This document shows, one piece after another, positions 33,161-45,437 of a DNA stretch of 64,000 nt. Numbering within the stretch: position 1 is the stretch's first letter; the number at the start of each line of letters is the position of its first letter. Under the pieces are notes generated by a model that was not told the origin of the DNA, searched no databases, and saw only the letters and a list, made by a program, of their open reading frames with translations. Location: NCBI GenBank assembly GCA_021234155.1, contig JAJEKV010000050.1, forward strand, positions 3,806,488 through 3,870,487, written 5' to 3'. The position numbers were made by a program, and so were the translations under genes. This stretch comes from Isoetes taiwanensis (taxonomy: Eukaryota > Streptophyta > Lycopodiopsida > Isoetales > Isoetaceae).

Positions 33161-33280
33161 TTTTTTTTGTTGAAGGACGTCAGACTTTATTCAATCAAAG
33201 AGTCAAATACAAGTATAAATGCAGAGACAGGAATAAAATCTCAGCGGATAAGCGGAGACCCACCGAGTGAAGCAACCTGC

Positions 33281-36200
33281 CTAAGCATAAGAGTGCACAT
33301 CCAAAAACTCCTCAAAAATCAATCGCCTCTTGTGAGGGGCAAGTGAAGAACAATGATACGACTTTACAATGTAACCTTGAGCTTCTTGGAGAACACGATT
33401 ATCTGCCACATCCAGACCTTTGAAGATTACCAATCTTCGTCTTTTCCAGATAGTCCAAAGCAACCATCCTGGCTGCTAGATGAAAAGCACGGCCTTGTAA
33501 CTCGACCCGGTACTTGGGTAAATTGCCAAAAGCGGTTTTGACTTGTTAGTGAAACACGAAAAAGGGAAAACAACCCGGTCCCATACATCTAAGGTGTTCA
33601 CACATGAAAAAGCAATGCTCAATGGTCTCGATTCACGCTTGCATCTTTGGACAATTGATTTGATATTCTAGGGTTAAACTTATGAACAAGCACATTAACC
33701 CATGAGACACCTATGAAGAATCGCCACCAAAGCCATTGAAGAGGAGGAAGTTGAAGAGACCACTTATTAGATGGAGGAAGAATATCGATTATCAAGCAAC
33801 AAGCGATACATAGAGTTCACAAGTTTGCACTCCTTAATTTCTTCATGACAAACCCATACCAAAATATCTTCTTGGTGTGGCGAGAATAGGTTGTAGAAAA
33901 TCAGCAACTTTTTGCCAAAGAACTCTATCCCATAAGCCCCAATAGAAACTTTAAGCTGAAAAGCCTCCCATGTCGAATAAGCGGCACGAGTCATACCATC
34001 TTTGCAATAGTTAAGATTCCAGCACTTTTCCAACGTCTTTGAGTCAATGGGTGCCTTTGTAAAAGCAAAGTGGTTGATTGTCTACGAGAGGATCCACCAA
34101 CAAGGTGCGATCCAAGCTGTACACAAGCGGTTGGGTGATGTGAAATAAAGTTTTGGTTGTGTGCGGGAATCTAACAATCCCTTTAAGAATGGAGAAGCAT
34201 TATGATAAGGCCGCAACTCATAAAATAAACTCCATGGAAGAACAGGTTTGAGTGTGACTTTACCAAAAGGGATCTGATGGGTAAGAGCACATGCAATAAG
34301 CCGTAACCGGAGAATCATCCTTACCTCGAGGAAGCCCAAATGAATTTTGAGATCATAACCTTACTCTGCAAATGGAAATCATCATGCCCAAACCTCCAGC
34401 CGGACTTAGGTTTTATACACTTAGACCATGCAACCTTCACCACTACCCCCCTTCATTTCCACCCCAGAGAAAGTTTCTAACAACACCCACAATCTCCACG
34501 AAACTTTGAGTGGGAAGCAAGAATGGCGAACCATATAGACATGTGTGTTGCTTAAGACATGCTTAGCAACCTGTTACCCTTCCGGGCATAGATAGCTTAG
34601 CCGTATCCCACCAAAAAGGTGCCTCCATAACCCCTCGATTATAACATCCCAAGCATCGGAAGTTGAAACATGAATACCTTTGGGATACCAAGAAGCTTGG
34701 TTGCCTTCCCATGAGGCAACACCTTCCAGGGGGTAAGCAAGAACACATGGTGGGACTTCATCATCTAGAGTCCACAAAGCGAGAACACTTTTGCCAACCG
34801 ACCAAAACTCCAGAGGCTAAGGAAAATGTGTCAAGCGGAAAGCTTTGCATTTTGGAGATTATCGACATCTGCTTTCAAAAATAGAAAGATATCATCTGCA
34901 TACTGATTAATTTCCATAGGAAGACCCCTGATCACATCATCCTCAGCAGCACTAGAAAATAATTGTGAAAGCACCTCTGCCACTATTGTAAAAAGCAATG
35001 GAGCCAAGGGGCAACCTTGACGAACTCCTCTACCAACAGGAAAGACAACAGAGGGCTCTCCACGGAAGAGTCTTGTAGATCTTCTTGAAGTATGCAACTT
35101 CATGACATCTCTTGTGAATGGGATACCAAACCCTAAAGCCAATAAACACTTCTCTAAAAACCCCAATCCACCTTTGTCATATGCCTTGGCAAAGTCAAGT
35201 TTGAGATACACAATACGATGGGCCTTTAGCCTTGCCCAATACATACCTTCATAGGCCGCTGCAACATTATCAAGAATACACCTTCCAGGCAAGAACCCGG
35301 TTTGGGTGGGCGAAATTGACTTCGGCAAGAACACCACACAACTTCTCTTGCGAGCTTTTCATAAAATCTTATACCTTTGTAAAAAGCAATGTTATAGGGC
35401 GCCAATCCGAAATGGTCTTGGGCTCTTTACACTTGGGAATGAGGGAAATAGCACTGTGTTAAAATTTTGTCCAGACTTACATGTCTTCTAAATTCACAAA
35501 ATGCATTATATATATCATCTCCAATCCACTCCCAATATTCTTGAAAAAATTCTCTTTGGAAAACCATCAAGACACGGACATTTTCCTTTCTCCAATAGGT
35601 GAGCAGCTATTTAGCTAGATCGTCTCTAGTGATATTTGTCTCTAAAATTGAGCGTTGCTTTCTGCTGAAACAATAGAATGCACTTTAGTTAACACAACTG
35701 ATTGCGGGTCCTCCTGAAATGGTAGCGATGTCGAGTAAAGAATCTTTGCAAAATGATTATGTAGGTTCTTTGCTTTAGGTGCACCTAGATCGAAAACCTC
35801 AGAGCCATCAGGGAGGTGAGAGAGTTAATAGAAGTAGCCATCCTCCTCCGTTTTGCCGCCCTAAAAAGAAATGAGAACACCTATCACCCAGACTTAAACC
35901 ATTCCAAACCAGCCTTCAACCCGCTCCGGTAACTGCCTTGATCTCAATATCTTTAATTTCTTGTAAGATCTGTTTCTCTCTAATGCCGACGAAGGAATGT
36001 GAGCTCTGCATATTTGTAACTCCCCGATATAAAGCTGTCAAATGACCTCTGGCCTCAACCACTTTACGATGACCCCATTCCTTAGCAAAGGATTTGGCGC
36101 CCGCCATGGCGGCTACAACCCCCGACATCCCCACGGATGAAGCGAATGCCTGTGACCATGCATCTTTACAGCTGTTTTAAACTCTTAGTTCTTGAGTAAC

Positions 36201-36975
36201 GGTATTGAGCTTGAAAAATGTTTTAGTGGGCCTTCTATTATTTGCGGTCTGAAGAAAACCATTGTGGGTTGTGATGCGAAAGCGAGAACTATCAATAGAT
36301 TAGTCTGTGAAAAGGAAGTACCAAGCCGGCAACAATAACATTATAATAGCCACGATCATGGCGAGCATAGGCTCTACCATAACCCGTCCAACCATTACAC
36401 CATGTGTACGACGGATCCCCATCAATTTCTGCCCATCCACACTCCAGCAGGAAACGTCGCCACTGTTCCCTCTCAAATCCTTGGATTACTTGTGATCCCC
36501 GACCACATCTATCAACTTCTGCTTCTACCATATTAAAGTCACCAACCATAAACCAAGCAACATTACTTCCAAGTCTAAGCACCTTACTCCTCAAAGAAGC
36601 CCATAAAGAACCCCTTTGACCCGGTTGATTATGAGCATAAACATTTACAATACCCCATTCCTGACCCTTATCCTGCCATTTAACAATAATCCAGCGACCA
36701 AACTTATCAGTCTGAGTAAATGTCACATCAATAGAAGACCTCCAAGCAGTGAGAACCCCAGCTTTAGATGAGTCAGCTGCCGCCACCAAAACATTGTACT
36801 CCACGACCTAGAATGGAAGCCGACTTGTGTACATCACCTCTTCGACACTTGTGTTCTTGAAGGCAACAAAATCCATAGGAAATTTAGATAAATAAAGGGA
36901 CAATGCGCTTCTTTTCTTTGGGGAAGAAGCAATGCCCCAACATTCCATGACACAATATTCATATCTTGAGTTGGG
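33281..36975 (-). pseudogene. L1-b ORF2: endonuclease and reverse transcriptase, copy A
   Basis: Endonuclease: QEWGIVNVYAHNQPGQRG, WFMVGDFNMVEAEVDR and DPSYTWCNGW at 36292-36804. Reverse transcriptase at 34831-35337: ISPTQTGFLPGRCILDN, YLKLDFAKAYD, RGVRQGCPLAPLLF and catalytic INQYADDIFLFL. The zf-RVT and terminal part (VADNRVLQEAQGYIVKSY) is at 33281-33463. The frame breaks between and within domains. Role: target-primed reverse transcription of the element. Confidence 0.8.
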
Positions 36976-36995
36976 ATGTTCCACTTCCATACTCA

Positions 36996-38640
36996 CTATC
37001 GCATGTCTACCACATCCCGGTCCCATGATATTCTTAAGGAGATCTGCCCAACAAGTCCTAGAAAGTGGTAAGGGGAGCCTCCTCTCCCATTGTGCCTTTG
37101 CAATTCTTGGCGGAGGAGAGCCTCCTCTACCTGCTCTATCCTCCCCATATTTTGTGCGGCTTCACCACCATGAGACTCAAGTGGTGAGGGAGAGCCTTGG
37201 CTCAAGCTCAACCCTCCCATTTGCCTCTTACATGGAAGTGACAACCTGCGAAGCAAAGTGAGCATATTTGTTCCTTGCAGCTTTTTTCAAACTCACTTTT
37301 GTCCATCACCTTGACCTCGTTCTTGCCGTTCTTGTTCTATTTGAATCGAATGCAATTTAGTCAGTGCTTGACATCATCAAAAAAGAAGAGGGAAGGAACA
37401 CCGGTCGCCACATTCTTGGATTTGCACAAGGCGAATTTGAGAAGGAGAAGGAGAGACACAGCTGGTGTAAGTATTGGGGATAGAAGCGGGAAGAGTGGCG
37501 GTAGAGGGGTATGGACATGTGGGGAAGAGCAACAGGATGATCCCTCTTAGCTCGAAAGTTTGCAAACATTGCTAGTTGAGGAAATAAGAGGGCAAGCCGA
37601 GACCATTAAGCAATTTCAAGTCAAACTTAAGAAACATGGGGCCACTTTTAATTACAACGGACTCGGGCAAAGCATGACCAAGGGAAGTGACACCGCGGAT
37701 CTTTTTCCCCATCAACAATGGAATGGGCCAAATGAGTGCCCAAACCATTAGCAATGTTAATGAGGAACTTCGGGGACCCGACAAGTCGGGAGGAAGATTG
37801 GAGATTGAGAGCCCGCAAGGCATTTTCAAAGCATTGAGCATGTTGGGATTAAAACACGGAGAATAAAGACTGGTACAATATATAATCACTCCACATAGGA
37901 TCAACCCCTCGTGTCACCAAGCGATGCCTTTCTGGCGGCATCATCAAAAACAATCAAGAAAAAGTTTTTATCTAACATTTTCAATGTCGCGATAGCCAAG
38001 GAAGTCAATTCTTGAAGATGACACATTAACGGTATCCAAGCTTTCTAACATCCAAATAAACACCCGATATACGGCCCACAACTCAAATGACATCAAATTA
38101 CCAATACACTTCTTATGAAGATCATGATCAATTTCCACCACATGATATCCGGAAGCTTTAAGGGTGTCTCTACATACCTCCTGGTTCATAGAACACCTCC
38201 ACTGGTGGTAAAGAAAAGTGAAGTCTTGCCTCACGTGCTAGAAGCTTCGCCCAATAAGGATCCAATATCTCTTTTATTTTCATGAATCATCAAATCAATA
38301 GCTCTGAAAAACCTTGAAGAAGAAATAGCGAGAAGACAAATCTTTCTTAATCCAATCACTAAAGCGTTCCACGTTACCCTAGTCCTTTGAATTTCCAGAC
38401 CTCCATGGTAATGCAGAGGCGGAAGCCACAATTGTGGGAGCTGGGGGATAGAAGCACTATCACTTTGAATTCTAATATCAGGGAGCACCAACAAGCTCTA
38501 TTACGAACTTGGCACATCGCTCTATTACCATTAGGGGAACACCCCGAGATGGTAATTAGGGGAAAATCAATATGAGAGATATCCATACCTTCTTGAACCA
38601 AGCTCTCTTTCATCAGATCTTTTCCTCGTTCGTCCCTTTA
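36996..38640 (-). pseudogene. L1-b ORF1 region, copy A
   Basis: Broken minus-strand text between the 5' end and ORF2: YHVVEIDHDLHKKCIGNLMS (37968-38234), PLLMGKKIRGVTSLGHALPE (37572-37904) and the Ser/Pro-rich LSLSQGSPSPLESHGGEAAQ (36996-37265). Position and composition fit the ORF1 RNA-binding protein of plant L1 elements. I infer identity mainly from position. Confidence 0.55.
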
Positions 38641-38959
38641 GCGGCATGAGACTTAGTCCCTATCGGGGCTTGAAGGCCACCGGAGAAGAAGAAAGCGAAA
38701 GAGATCGCTTTTCGTCACCATCAAGGATGAGGTGGCCGAAAGTGATCAGACCAGATCCGGCTGCCTTGTGCAAAAGCAACCCACCACAACACACACTAAT
38801 GGAAAGCCCTCGGCGCAAAGCTTTCCAGCGAGCTCGAACGGACCAAAAAAAGCGAGCTTCGGGATCACGAGAAGTTATGGCGAGAAAAGGTAAATCGCCA
38901 TGTCCGGTCGACCGCCCATCGAGCGCCTTCAATCTACCATGCCCCTAATGACTATTTTG

Positions 38960-39188
38960 TGGCATTCGGAGATGCTGATAGCATTAACAACGAGGATGAA
39001 TTGTAAGCTGAATTTTGAGGATACAATGCCCCATCAAGGTAACCGATATCTTCAACCATGAGCACCCCTGGCCCTAACTCGACAGACTTGTTGATAATTG
39101 ATGATCAAGGGAGGGAGATGGATCCTGGTCTTTTCTTGCTCTTGGACTTGTAATAAAACGTCTTTTCCAACCCAAAAAAAAAAAAAAA
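38960..39188 (+). mobile_element. L1-a 3' end with poly(A) tail, copy A
   Basis: Sequence resumes after the L1-b target duplication (TGGCATTCGGAGATGCTGAT) and runs to AATAAAACG and a 15-16 base A run. It completes L1-a. Confidence 0.65.
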
Positions 39189-39807
39189 GACAATTTGGGC
39201 CGACTAGGCGCCGCGAAAAGGTAGGCGTCGAGAAAGACACAGACTCGAAAAGAGCCGGATCCCTTGGAGTAGAAGCTTGAAGGGTAGGAAATTTGGGTGC
39301 AGCCATGGCGAAGAGCGTCGGAAAGGAACAGGAAGAACAGTGTTGCAAAGGCGGAGAGCGGAGAGCGGAAGACGAAAACGCAGATAGGCGAAAAGGTTTT
39401 AGGGCGCACAAGTGTTGGCGAAGGGGCATGATGAGAAGGGACTGGCAACCGTTGATGATGCCAAGTGGCGACAGATGCGAAGAAGGCGATTGAGAGGCAA
39501 AATTTTGGCTAAGTCCCCAAACGGTAAAGGGAGAAGCAGTGAACGGTGGCGATGAGACGTAAGGGAATGAGCTGATGTGACAGCTGGCGAAAGTACACAC
39601 ATTAATGTTCGACGGGCGTGAAAAGAAGGAAGGTCATTTAAGGCTGGCGACTCGAAGTGGGATATCATTAAAACGAAGGTGTCAGAAGGTACCATGGCTA
39701 GATATGCGGCGGGAGAAAAGATTCTGGAATTAGAAAGAGCCTTGCATTGCGAACACGTTGGCAAATTTTCTGATTGGTCCACATCGACAGGGAGGGCCTC
39801 GGTTGGC
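39189..39807. other. possible Ty3 LTR region and upstream region of the small ORF, copy A
   Basis: Lies downstream of the minus-strand Ty3 pol and upstream of the plus-strand small ORF. An ATTGG (inverted CCAAT) sits near 39775. Long open frames here on both strands show no motif. An LTR is plausible by position, but its ends are not defined. Confidence 0.35.
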
Positions 39808-39814
39808 TATATAA
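39808..39814 (+). promoter_or_regulatory. TATA box of the small ORF, copy A
   Basis: TATATAA 37 bases before the ATG at 39845. Equivalent boxes precede the other two members (60325 and 43770), 37-41 bases before their ATGs. Confidence 0.6.
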
Positions 39815-39844
39815 GACAAGCAGTGGGTGAAGCTCAAACACCCG

Positions 39845-40110
39845 ATGGCGCTCAGTATGTCTGCTGCAGGACTTCACGACAAGTGCATCATGCCCTCTAA
39901 CTGCCTGGAGTGGATAACATGCAAGATGGACTGCTTGGACCTGTGGAGGTGCCACAACCGTGGCATTCCCATGGATGGGTGGTGTGCCAGGATGGCTGAG
40001 CATCCCGATCCCCACACCAACGGGATGGAGGTGGTGATTCACCTTATTTGGGATCCGGGCGTAACGGTACCATATCCTTTCGATCACCTCTGCTCCCAAC
40101 CCGGGAGTAG
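39845..40110 (+). pseudogene. small Cys/Trp-rich ORF, copy A (frame disturbed near the end)
   Basis: Same ORF as copy B (60362-60628): MALSMSAAGLHDK, then MPSNCLEWITCKMDCLDLWR, then NRGIPMDGWCARMAEHPDP and GMEVVIHL. Copy A then departs where B has CGCTGGG, CAGAACTGG and ACCCGGAG, through changes at CTG/CAG triplets, and the frame is lost before the homologous TAG at 40108-40110. It lies antisense to and just downstream of the Ty3 pol gene. No known family recognised. Confidence 0.5.
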
Positions 40111-40301
40111 AGGGGTAAATTTAAGGATTTTGTAGATAGGGCGCTTAGCCCATTTTTCTTCTAAATAGGGCTCTGCCCATAGCGGAAATAGATGGGCACT
40201 GCTCACATTTTGTAAAAATTTCACCTCTATAATATAAATATGCCGCTTTTTAGTCACTATCTCATTGTGTGCGTATGCGAATCGCATCCGGTGGATGATT
40301 T

Positions 40302-42565
40302 TCACTTTACGTTGTATGAAATTGTTTGAGGCGAAAAGCCATTAACCAATGTAGGTAATGGAGTGCCATCTAATTCGGCCCGCTTTGAAAACGGGGGTTG
40401 TACCACTTGAACAATTTGATAAGGACCAAGCCATCTGAACTTTAACTTGCCCGGAAAATTTTTGTAACGAGAATCATAAAGAAGAACCAAATCTCCTTCT
40501 TTGAATGTTTTGGTCGTAAGTCTTTTGTCATGCAATGATTTCTGCAACTGTTGTCCATGAAGAACATGAATGTAAGCATCTCGCCTAAGTTCATCCAACT
40601 GTTCCAATTGATAAACCCTTTCCTTGAGTCGTGAGATGGATTATGTCTTTGTAGCAAGTTGGAAACGGAGAGTCGGAAGAATATATTCAAAAGGCATGAG
40701 AGCTTCTTGTCCATAAACGAGTTTGAAAGGAGTGTGACCAATAGCTATTTTGAAACTAGTGTTGTAAGCCCAAAAAACAGTAGGCAACTTGTCTTGCCAA
40801 TCTGTGCGAGAAGTGTCACAAATTTTTTTGAGAATAGTGATGAGAGTTTTGTTGGTACTTTCAGCCAAGCCATTTCCTTGAGGATAATAGGGTGTACTCT
40901 TCCGGTGTTGGATGTGAAGATAATCCGTCAGCGCCTTAATGGTATGGTTGACAAAATGCATGCCACGATCACTAACAATTTCCGTGGGACAACCAAAACG
41001 CGTGATGATATGCGTGTAGAGAGAACCTTTGGCCGTCTTTGGCGGCGGTGTTGTGCGGAAGTGCACAAGCTTCCGCCCATTTGGTAGCATAATCCGTGAT
41101 GACCGAATATAACGGGCACGCGGGTGTGCACAGTGGGGTCCATGGGCCCCACAAAAATCCATTCTCCATTTCTGCTGAAGGGATGTGGCGTGGCGGCGGC
41201 CGTCAACGGAAGAGCGTCACGGGCGTGGGCTTTCCCACCGCGGCGGCCGAGGCGTCACGCGTGCGAGCATAAGCGTGGGCATCTTTGAAGAGCGTGGGCG
41301 GTAGTATCACGCCAAAAGAATTTTTCGTCCGGTGGCGTCACCACTAAAATGACCACCACCAAAGCCCATCGTGGGCTTGTCGAACAATATCCGGGCACCT
41401 CATGAGGGAGGACACAACGGCGGAGGACCATGTCTTTGCCTCGTTTGTACAAATGGCCTGCAACCATGGTATAGTCCGCGGACCTCTCTGGCCCGCGGTG
41501 GCGGGGCCCGAAGCTTTTTTCGAGAGGCGTCGGATCGGCGGGAGGAAGAGCACCGGTGAGAAGATATTGCTGAAAGTTATGAAACCAATGTGGCGTGGCG
41601 TGACCGAGGGAACAATTGAGCGTCCTGGGAAAGGCGTCACGAAACCCGTGGAGGGATCATCCGTGTGGATGCGTGAAAGATAATCAGGCACCACATGAGA
41701 CTTGCCTGCCTTATGGACAATTTCAAAGGGAGCGAACTCTTGCAGAAGAAGGACCCAACGAGCAATGCGACCCGTGGGCGTGGCTTTGTTCATCAAATAA
41801 AGAAGAGCTTGATGATCAACAAAGAACTTAATCTGGCTGCCCAACAAATAATGGCGGAAACGTTGGACACAGAAAACTAAGCCCAAAGCTTCTCATTCCG
41901 TGGCAGAGTAGTTGCGCTCAACAGGATTGAGTTTCCGGCTGGCATAGCGGATGGATTTATCCGTGGTTTCATCATAGGCCTGAGAGAGGACAACACCAAT
42001 TGCAAAGGCAGAGACGTCAACATGAACATGGAAGGGCTTGTCCCATTGAGGGGGAACAAGGACCGGGGCCTGAGTAAGTAACAGCTTCAACTTCTGAAAA
42101 GCAGCTTCCGCTTGGGAATTCCAAGCCCAAGTGGATTCATCACCCGTGAGTTTATGAATGGGGTCAGCTATAGCTGCAAGTCCAGGAATGAAGGTGGAAT
42201 AGTAATTTACCTTACCCAGGAAAGAGCGTGTCTCTTTGATATTAGACGGTGCTTGAGCTTTCAGTACACAACTGATTTTAGCGGGATCCGTGGTGATGCC
42301 TTCTTTACTGACTACATGACCCAACAGAACGCCTGAGGTGACACAGAAAGTGCACTTCTCCGGATTGAGACTTATGCCAGACTCATCACATTTTTGAAAG
42401 ACAAGTTCCAATTTTTCCAAGTGATCATCCATGGAGCTGTAGGCTGAAAAATCATCTTGAAAGATCTGAAGAAAAGGTTTATCCTTCGTAAAGTCTTGAA
42501 AGACAGAGAGCATGATACGCTGAAAGGTTGAAGGAGAGTTTGAGAGACCAAAAGGGACCACCTTG
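40302..42565 (-). mobile_element. Ty3-type retrotransposon pol, 5'-truncated, copy A
   Basis: Pol domains in the Ty3 order RT, RNase H, integrase. RT (41893-42561) is uninterrupted: MVPFGLSNSPSTFQRIML, catalytic LQIFQDDFSAYS, SLNPEKCTFCVTSGVLLGHV. RNase H (41344-41886): FRHYLLGSQIKFFVDHQALL and KAGKSHVVPDYLSRI. Integrase (40641-41162): IVSDRGMHF and GNGLAESTNKTL carry D and E of the D,D,E triad, followed by a C-terminal domain FKEGDLVLLYDSRYKNFPGK (40302-40607). The RT N-terminus, protease and gag are missing; sequence of another origin begins near 42600. The zinc-binding region near 41200 is scrambled. Confidence 0.85.
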
Positions 42566-42604
42566 TGGGCGTGAAGACTTGCAACTGTTTTGCCCCTTGG
42601 CGTG

Positions 42605-42840
42605 CTTCCAAAACTATTCTATTCTATTCTATTCTAATAGTGTGGATATAGAGCATTTTTGGTCGGGTAACTTTAGCAATGTGATCCTTTTAGAGAGTTG
42701 TAATTGTGTAGCGCCTAATGCTCGATCTATCTTGTGTTTGTTTGTGTAAGTATATTGGATGGTTCTACAACCTTCCTCTGTTATGTAGTTATTTATAACT
42801 AATACAAAATCCCTTCCCTTTTCTCCAAAAAAAGAAAAGG
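42605..42840 (+). mobile_element. (TATTC)n and truncated L1 3' UTR-like sequence, copy A
   Basis: CTATTCTATTCTATTCTATT at about 42614 is a microsatellite or LINE tail. It is followed by text resembling a plant L1 3' end (TTATAACTAATACAAAATCC) and an A-rich end at 42825. It interrupts the Ty3 element and is shared with copy B. Confidence 0.45.
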
Positions 42841-43498
42841 AAAAGGCCAATAAATATTATGATATGAACAAATCACCATAATGGGAGTTTTACAGAAAGT
42901 CTTGTTAACCATTGTGTTCTTCACAGAATGGTCAATGAACTTGCGCCATAAGGATTCACAAATCCTTCATATCCTTTAGCAAAAATGTGTGAGTCTGAGA
43001 TTTGAGTGATAAGGCGAGTGATCATAAAGAGTAACATCAGAAGTTTGTAAATGAACATGATCCAAAGGTTTGGTACCTCTAGGGAGGTGGAAGGCCTCTG
43101 AAATAAGAGCTTGAGTAAGGGACATCTCGGTGTGGCGACCGAAGTCTTGTAACCAGAGTCTACATAGACCAAATTCGCAAGAAACTAAACAATTTGATTC
43201 GTATTGGACGATGGAAAGGGACATTTAGGTGTGAAATGAATCTGAGCAAAAAGTGCAGCATGCATAGGTGCTATGGCATGCAAAGCAAATACCGAAAGGT
43301 ATAAAAGGCGTAGGGGTTTGCATCTATTCCTGACGAAAGGATTTTCATAGGCAAAAGGGAAAGGAAAATCTAAGCCATTGAAAGTGACGGATGGTAATAT
43401 CTCGAGGCAATGAGTAATCGGGGCAAAAAATTTCTAAGTCCCAAGGAGGATCCTTGAGTAAATGTGTGCAAAGCAAACTGAGAGTGAAGATATGATGT
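42841..43498 (-). pseudogene. coding-like remnant upstream of Ty3 pol, copy A
   Basis: Minus-strand text EMSLTQALISEAFHLPRGTK, HVHLQTSDVTLYDHSPYHSN and, further upstream, LLKDPPWDLEIFCPDYSLP reads like protein across about 170 codons with a few stops. It occupies the place where gag or protease of the Ty3 element would be, but I recognise no motif. Confidence 0.35.
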
Positions 43499-43769
43499 GG
43501 AACACGTCCGCATCATGATTTCACAGAGATCTGTGCCGTGAAGGAAAGGGCGGGCTGGCCATAATTAAGAATGGTAGTTCGAGGATAAATATAATTATAA
43601 AAAAGAATGACACCATCCCGGCTAAAGGGGGGGCATTTAACGGCTATAAAATATGTGGCGCGATATGGAAATTCCTCAATATCCATTCTTTATGAGAGTA
43701 TCCGACTGTGAGATTTTGATTGGAGGAGGGATATGAATCCATGTTAGCAGGATAAGTAAGTGATCGAGC

Positions 43770-44045
43770 TATAAAAGAAGGCAGTCGAGAAGATCATCAG
43801 CGTGTGCACTATGAATATGAACGACACCATGCCGTCTCAGTGCTTAGAGTGGATTACTTGCAGGATGAATTGCATGGATATTTGAAAAGTGAAGAATCGA
43901 GGAATACCCTTCGATAAATGGCTGATGGGAGTCAGTTAGAATCCCAATTCAAAGTTGGATTATCTGGATGTGGTGCTCCATCTGCGGTGGAGTCGTTATA
44001 AGGGATAATTATCCTTCGGCCTGCGTTGCGCCGAATCCTGAGTAG
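43770..44045 (+). pseudogene. diverged, decayed member of the small Cys/Trp-rich ORF family with TATA box
   Basis: TATAAAAG at 43770-43777, ATG at 43811, then TMPSQCLEWITCRMNCMDI, a TGA where the intact copy has Trp, NRGIPFDKW, a TAG where it has Glu, and LDVVLHLRW. Near the end a frame change leads to APNPE and TAG at 44043-44045. From the conserved MPS Met to the stop it spans 217 bases, against 222 in copy B. Of the first 18 codons from MPS, 8 are identical, 5 differ silently and 5 are conservative changes. Confidence 0.6.
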
Positions 44046-44119
44046 GCATTGCGGAAGTAGACTAAAACTAGCATTTATAAAAATGTTTTGCTTTTTTATC
44101 TGAACTTTTTACTAAAGGT

Positions 44120-45437
44120 AATCTTGGCAGGGCTAAACAACTTTTGGATCTTTTTCTCTCCGGCATCCGTCGTTTGCTCAAGCTGGGAGAAATGTAGTGC
44201 CTTGTGGGACTTGGATACTATAGTCCGAGGTGTGTGTGCGGAATATCCTTAGATTGTTGTCCCTCCCAATAATGTCACTGGGCTCTTGGGGGTTTCCTTT
44301 AGCGTTCAGGTCTCCATCATCTAGGCTTGGGATCAGGTCATCTTAGATTTCCAAAGACATTTGCTTTGGTGGAGAGACGTAGCTTTGTCACTGGCTGGAT
44401 ACATTCAAGTAGCTAAGTCAGTTCTCGGTAATACCCAATATATGTCGCTCTAGTGGCCCCAACCTCTATCTTTAAAGAGATTGTGGCCACGGTTCATAAC
44501 TTCGTATGGGGTAGCAATGAAGCATGTGCAGTGGTTAAGGTTGCGTTGAAAAAGTGCATGTGCTCGAAGAAAGATGGCAGTTTGGACATGATGGACCTAT
44601 CTCTGCATGGCGGAGTCCTAATTACCAAGTTTGGCTGTAGGATCTTGTCTGGACAGGCACATTCTTATGGGTAGAGATTGTTTATTCAGGCTCTTGAGCA
44701 TTCTTGTGTGTTTGGAAAATCAACACTCACTCCATGTCTTCCCTGGACATTATTAATCCTTATAAAGTTGCCTCCTCATGCACCTCCTTGTCTCTAGGGA
44801 GTTCTAAGGCACGAAAAGTTGTGCGACCATTAGCTTCTTTATATTTTTCAAATTGGTCTCAAGTTCCATCACCTTTTCTTTGGATTTGCCTTAGCACACT
44901 GGCTCTGCTCCACTTGTTTTGTCCATGCACCCGAAGACCCAGTGCCGGTGTCTTTCAACAGGTATAAGTCATCTTGAAGCTTGGTACTCTGGTAGCCATC
45001 TCTGCTCATGGCAGGATTTTAAGGACGATTACGGTCTGAAAATGCAAGATTATTACATATAGGACGTGGTTGCTGAGATATCCCCCCCAAGGCCCAATGC
45101 TACTATTGAGTTCGTGTGGTAGCTTACAGCTGATATTTCTTGGGATAAATGCTTTGTTCGAAATTGTTACAAGCATCTCACTACACAACCTCCTCTGCCT
45201 CCATCAACTCACTAGCAGCTAGTAGTTCCAAATGCCATTCATCGGGTACTTTGGTCCAGAGTGGGGACAAGAATGTTCCTCCTAAGCACGTTGTTCTTCT
45301 CTGGCAAGTGGTGCATAGGGCGCTAAGAATCAATAGTAGAGTTCATTCTTTTAAAATTGATGTCAGCCCTCCTTATCTAGTCTGCAAAGCCCACTCGCAG
45401 TCAATTGAGCATTTCTTTCTTTGTGTGATCATATCCG
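44120..45437 (+). pseudogene. L1-type LINE ORF2 C-terminal fragment
   Basis: Plus-strand LINE remnant: FQRHLLWWRDVALSLAGYIQ, then VAKSVLGNTQYMS, FKEIVATVHNFVWGSNEA (44453-44674), then zf-RVT text PPKHVVLLWQVVHRALRINS and SIEHFFLCVI (45149-45430). It is cut off at the start of copy B, where RTE LINE 3' sequence follows at once. Confidence 0.65.

Larger units (their letters stand above)
33161..38944 (-). mobile_element. full-size L1-type LINE (L1-b), copy A
   Basis: A 5.8-kb element inserted in L1-a. The 15-bp target duplication CTAATGACTATTTTG lies at 33146-33160 and 38945-38959, and a run of eight T at the left is the minus-strand poly(A) tail. From the 5' (right) side: ORF1 remnants (about 37000-38640), then ORF2 with AP-type endonuclease, reverse transcriptase and a C-terminal zinc-finger region. 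ORF2 is frameshifted, largely at CAG/CTG sites where copy B is intact, so the element may be less damaged than it looks. Confidence 0.85.
24374..43498. repeat. large direct duplication, copy A
   Basis: Starts at CCTTGTGGGTCCCATAGG inside the RTE-like LINE 3' end and is colinear with copy B (from 45440) until the window ends. Gene-free parts are almost identical between copies. Copy A carries three insertions absent from B (25723-25828, 29406-29727, and a 148-bp tandem duplication at 29772-29919). The offset between copies is about 21.07 kb. Confidence 0.9.

Noticed and set aside
39098-39493. Plus-strand frames (MGAAMAKSVGKEQEEQ and neighbours) and their antisense frames
   Set aside because: Motif-free, partly across an L1 poly(A) tail, and differing in frame between copies A and B.
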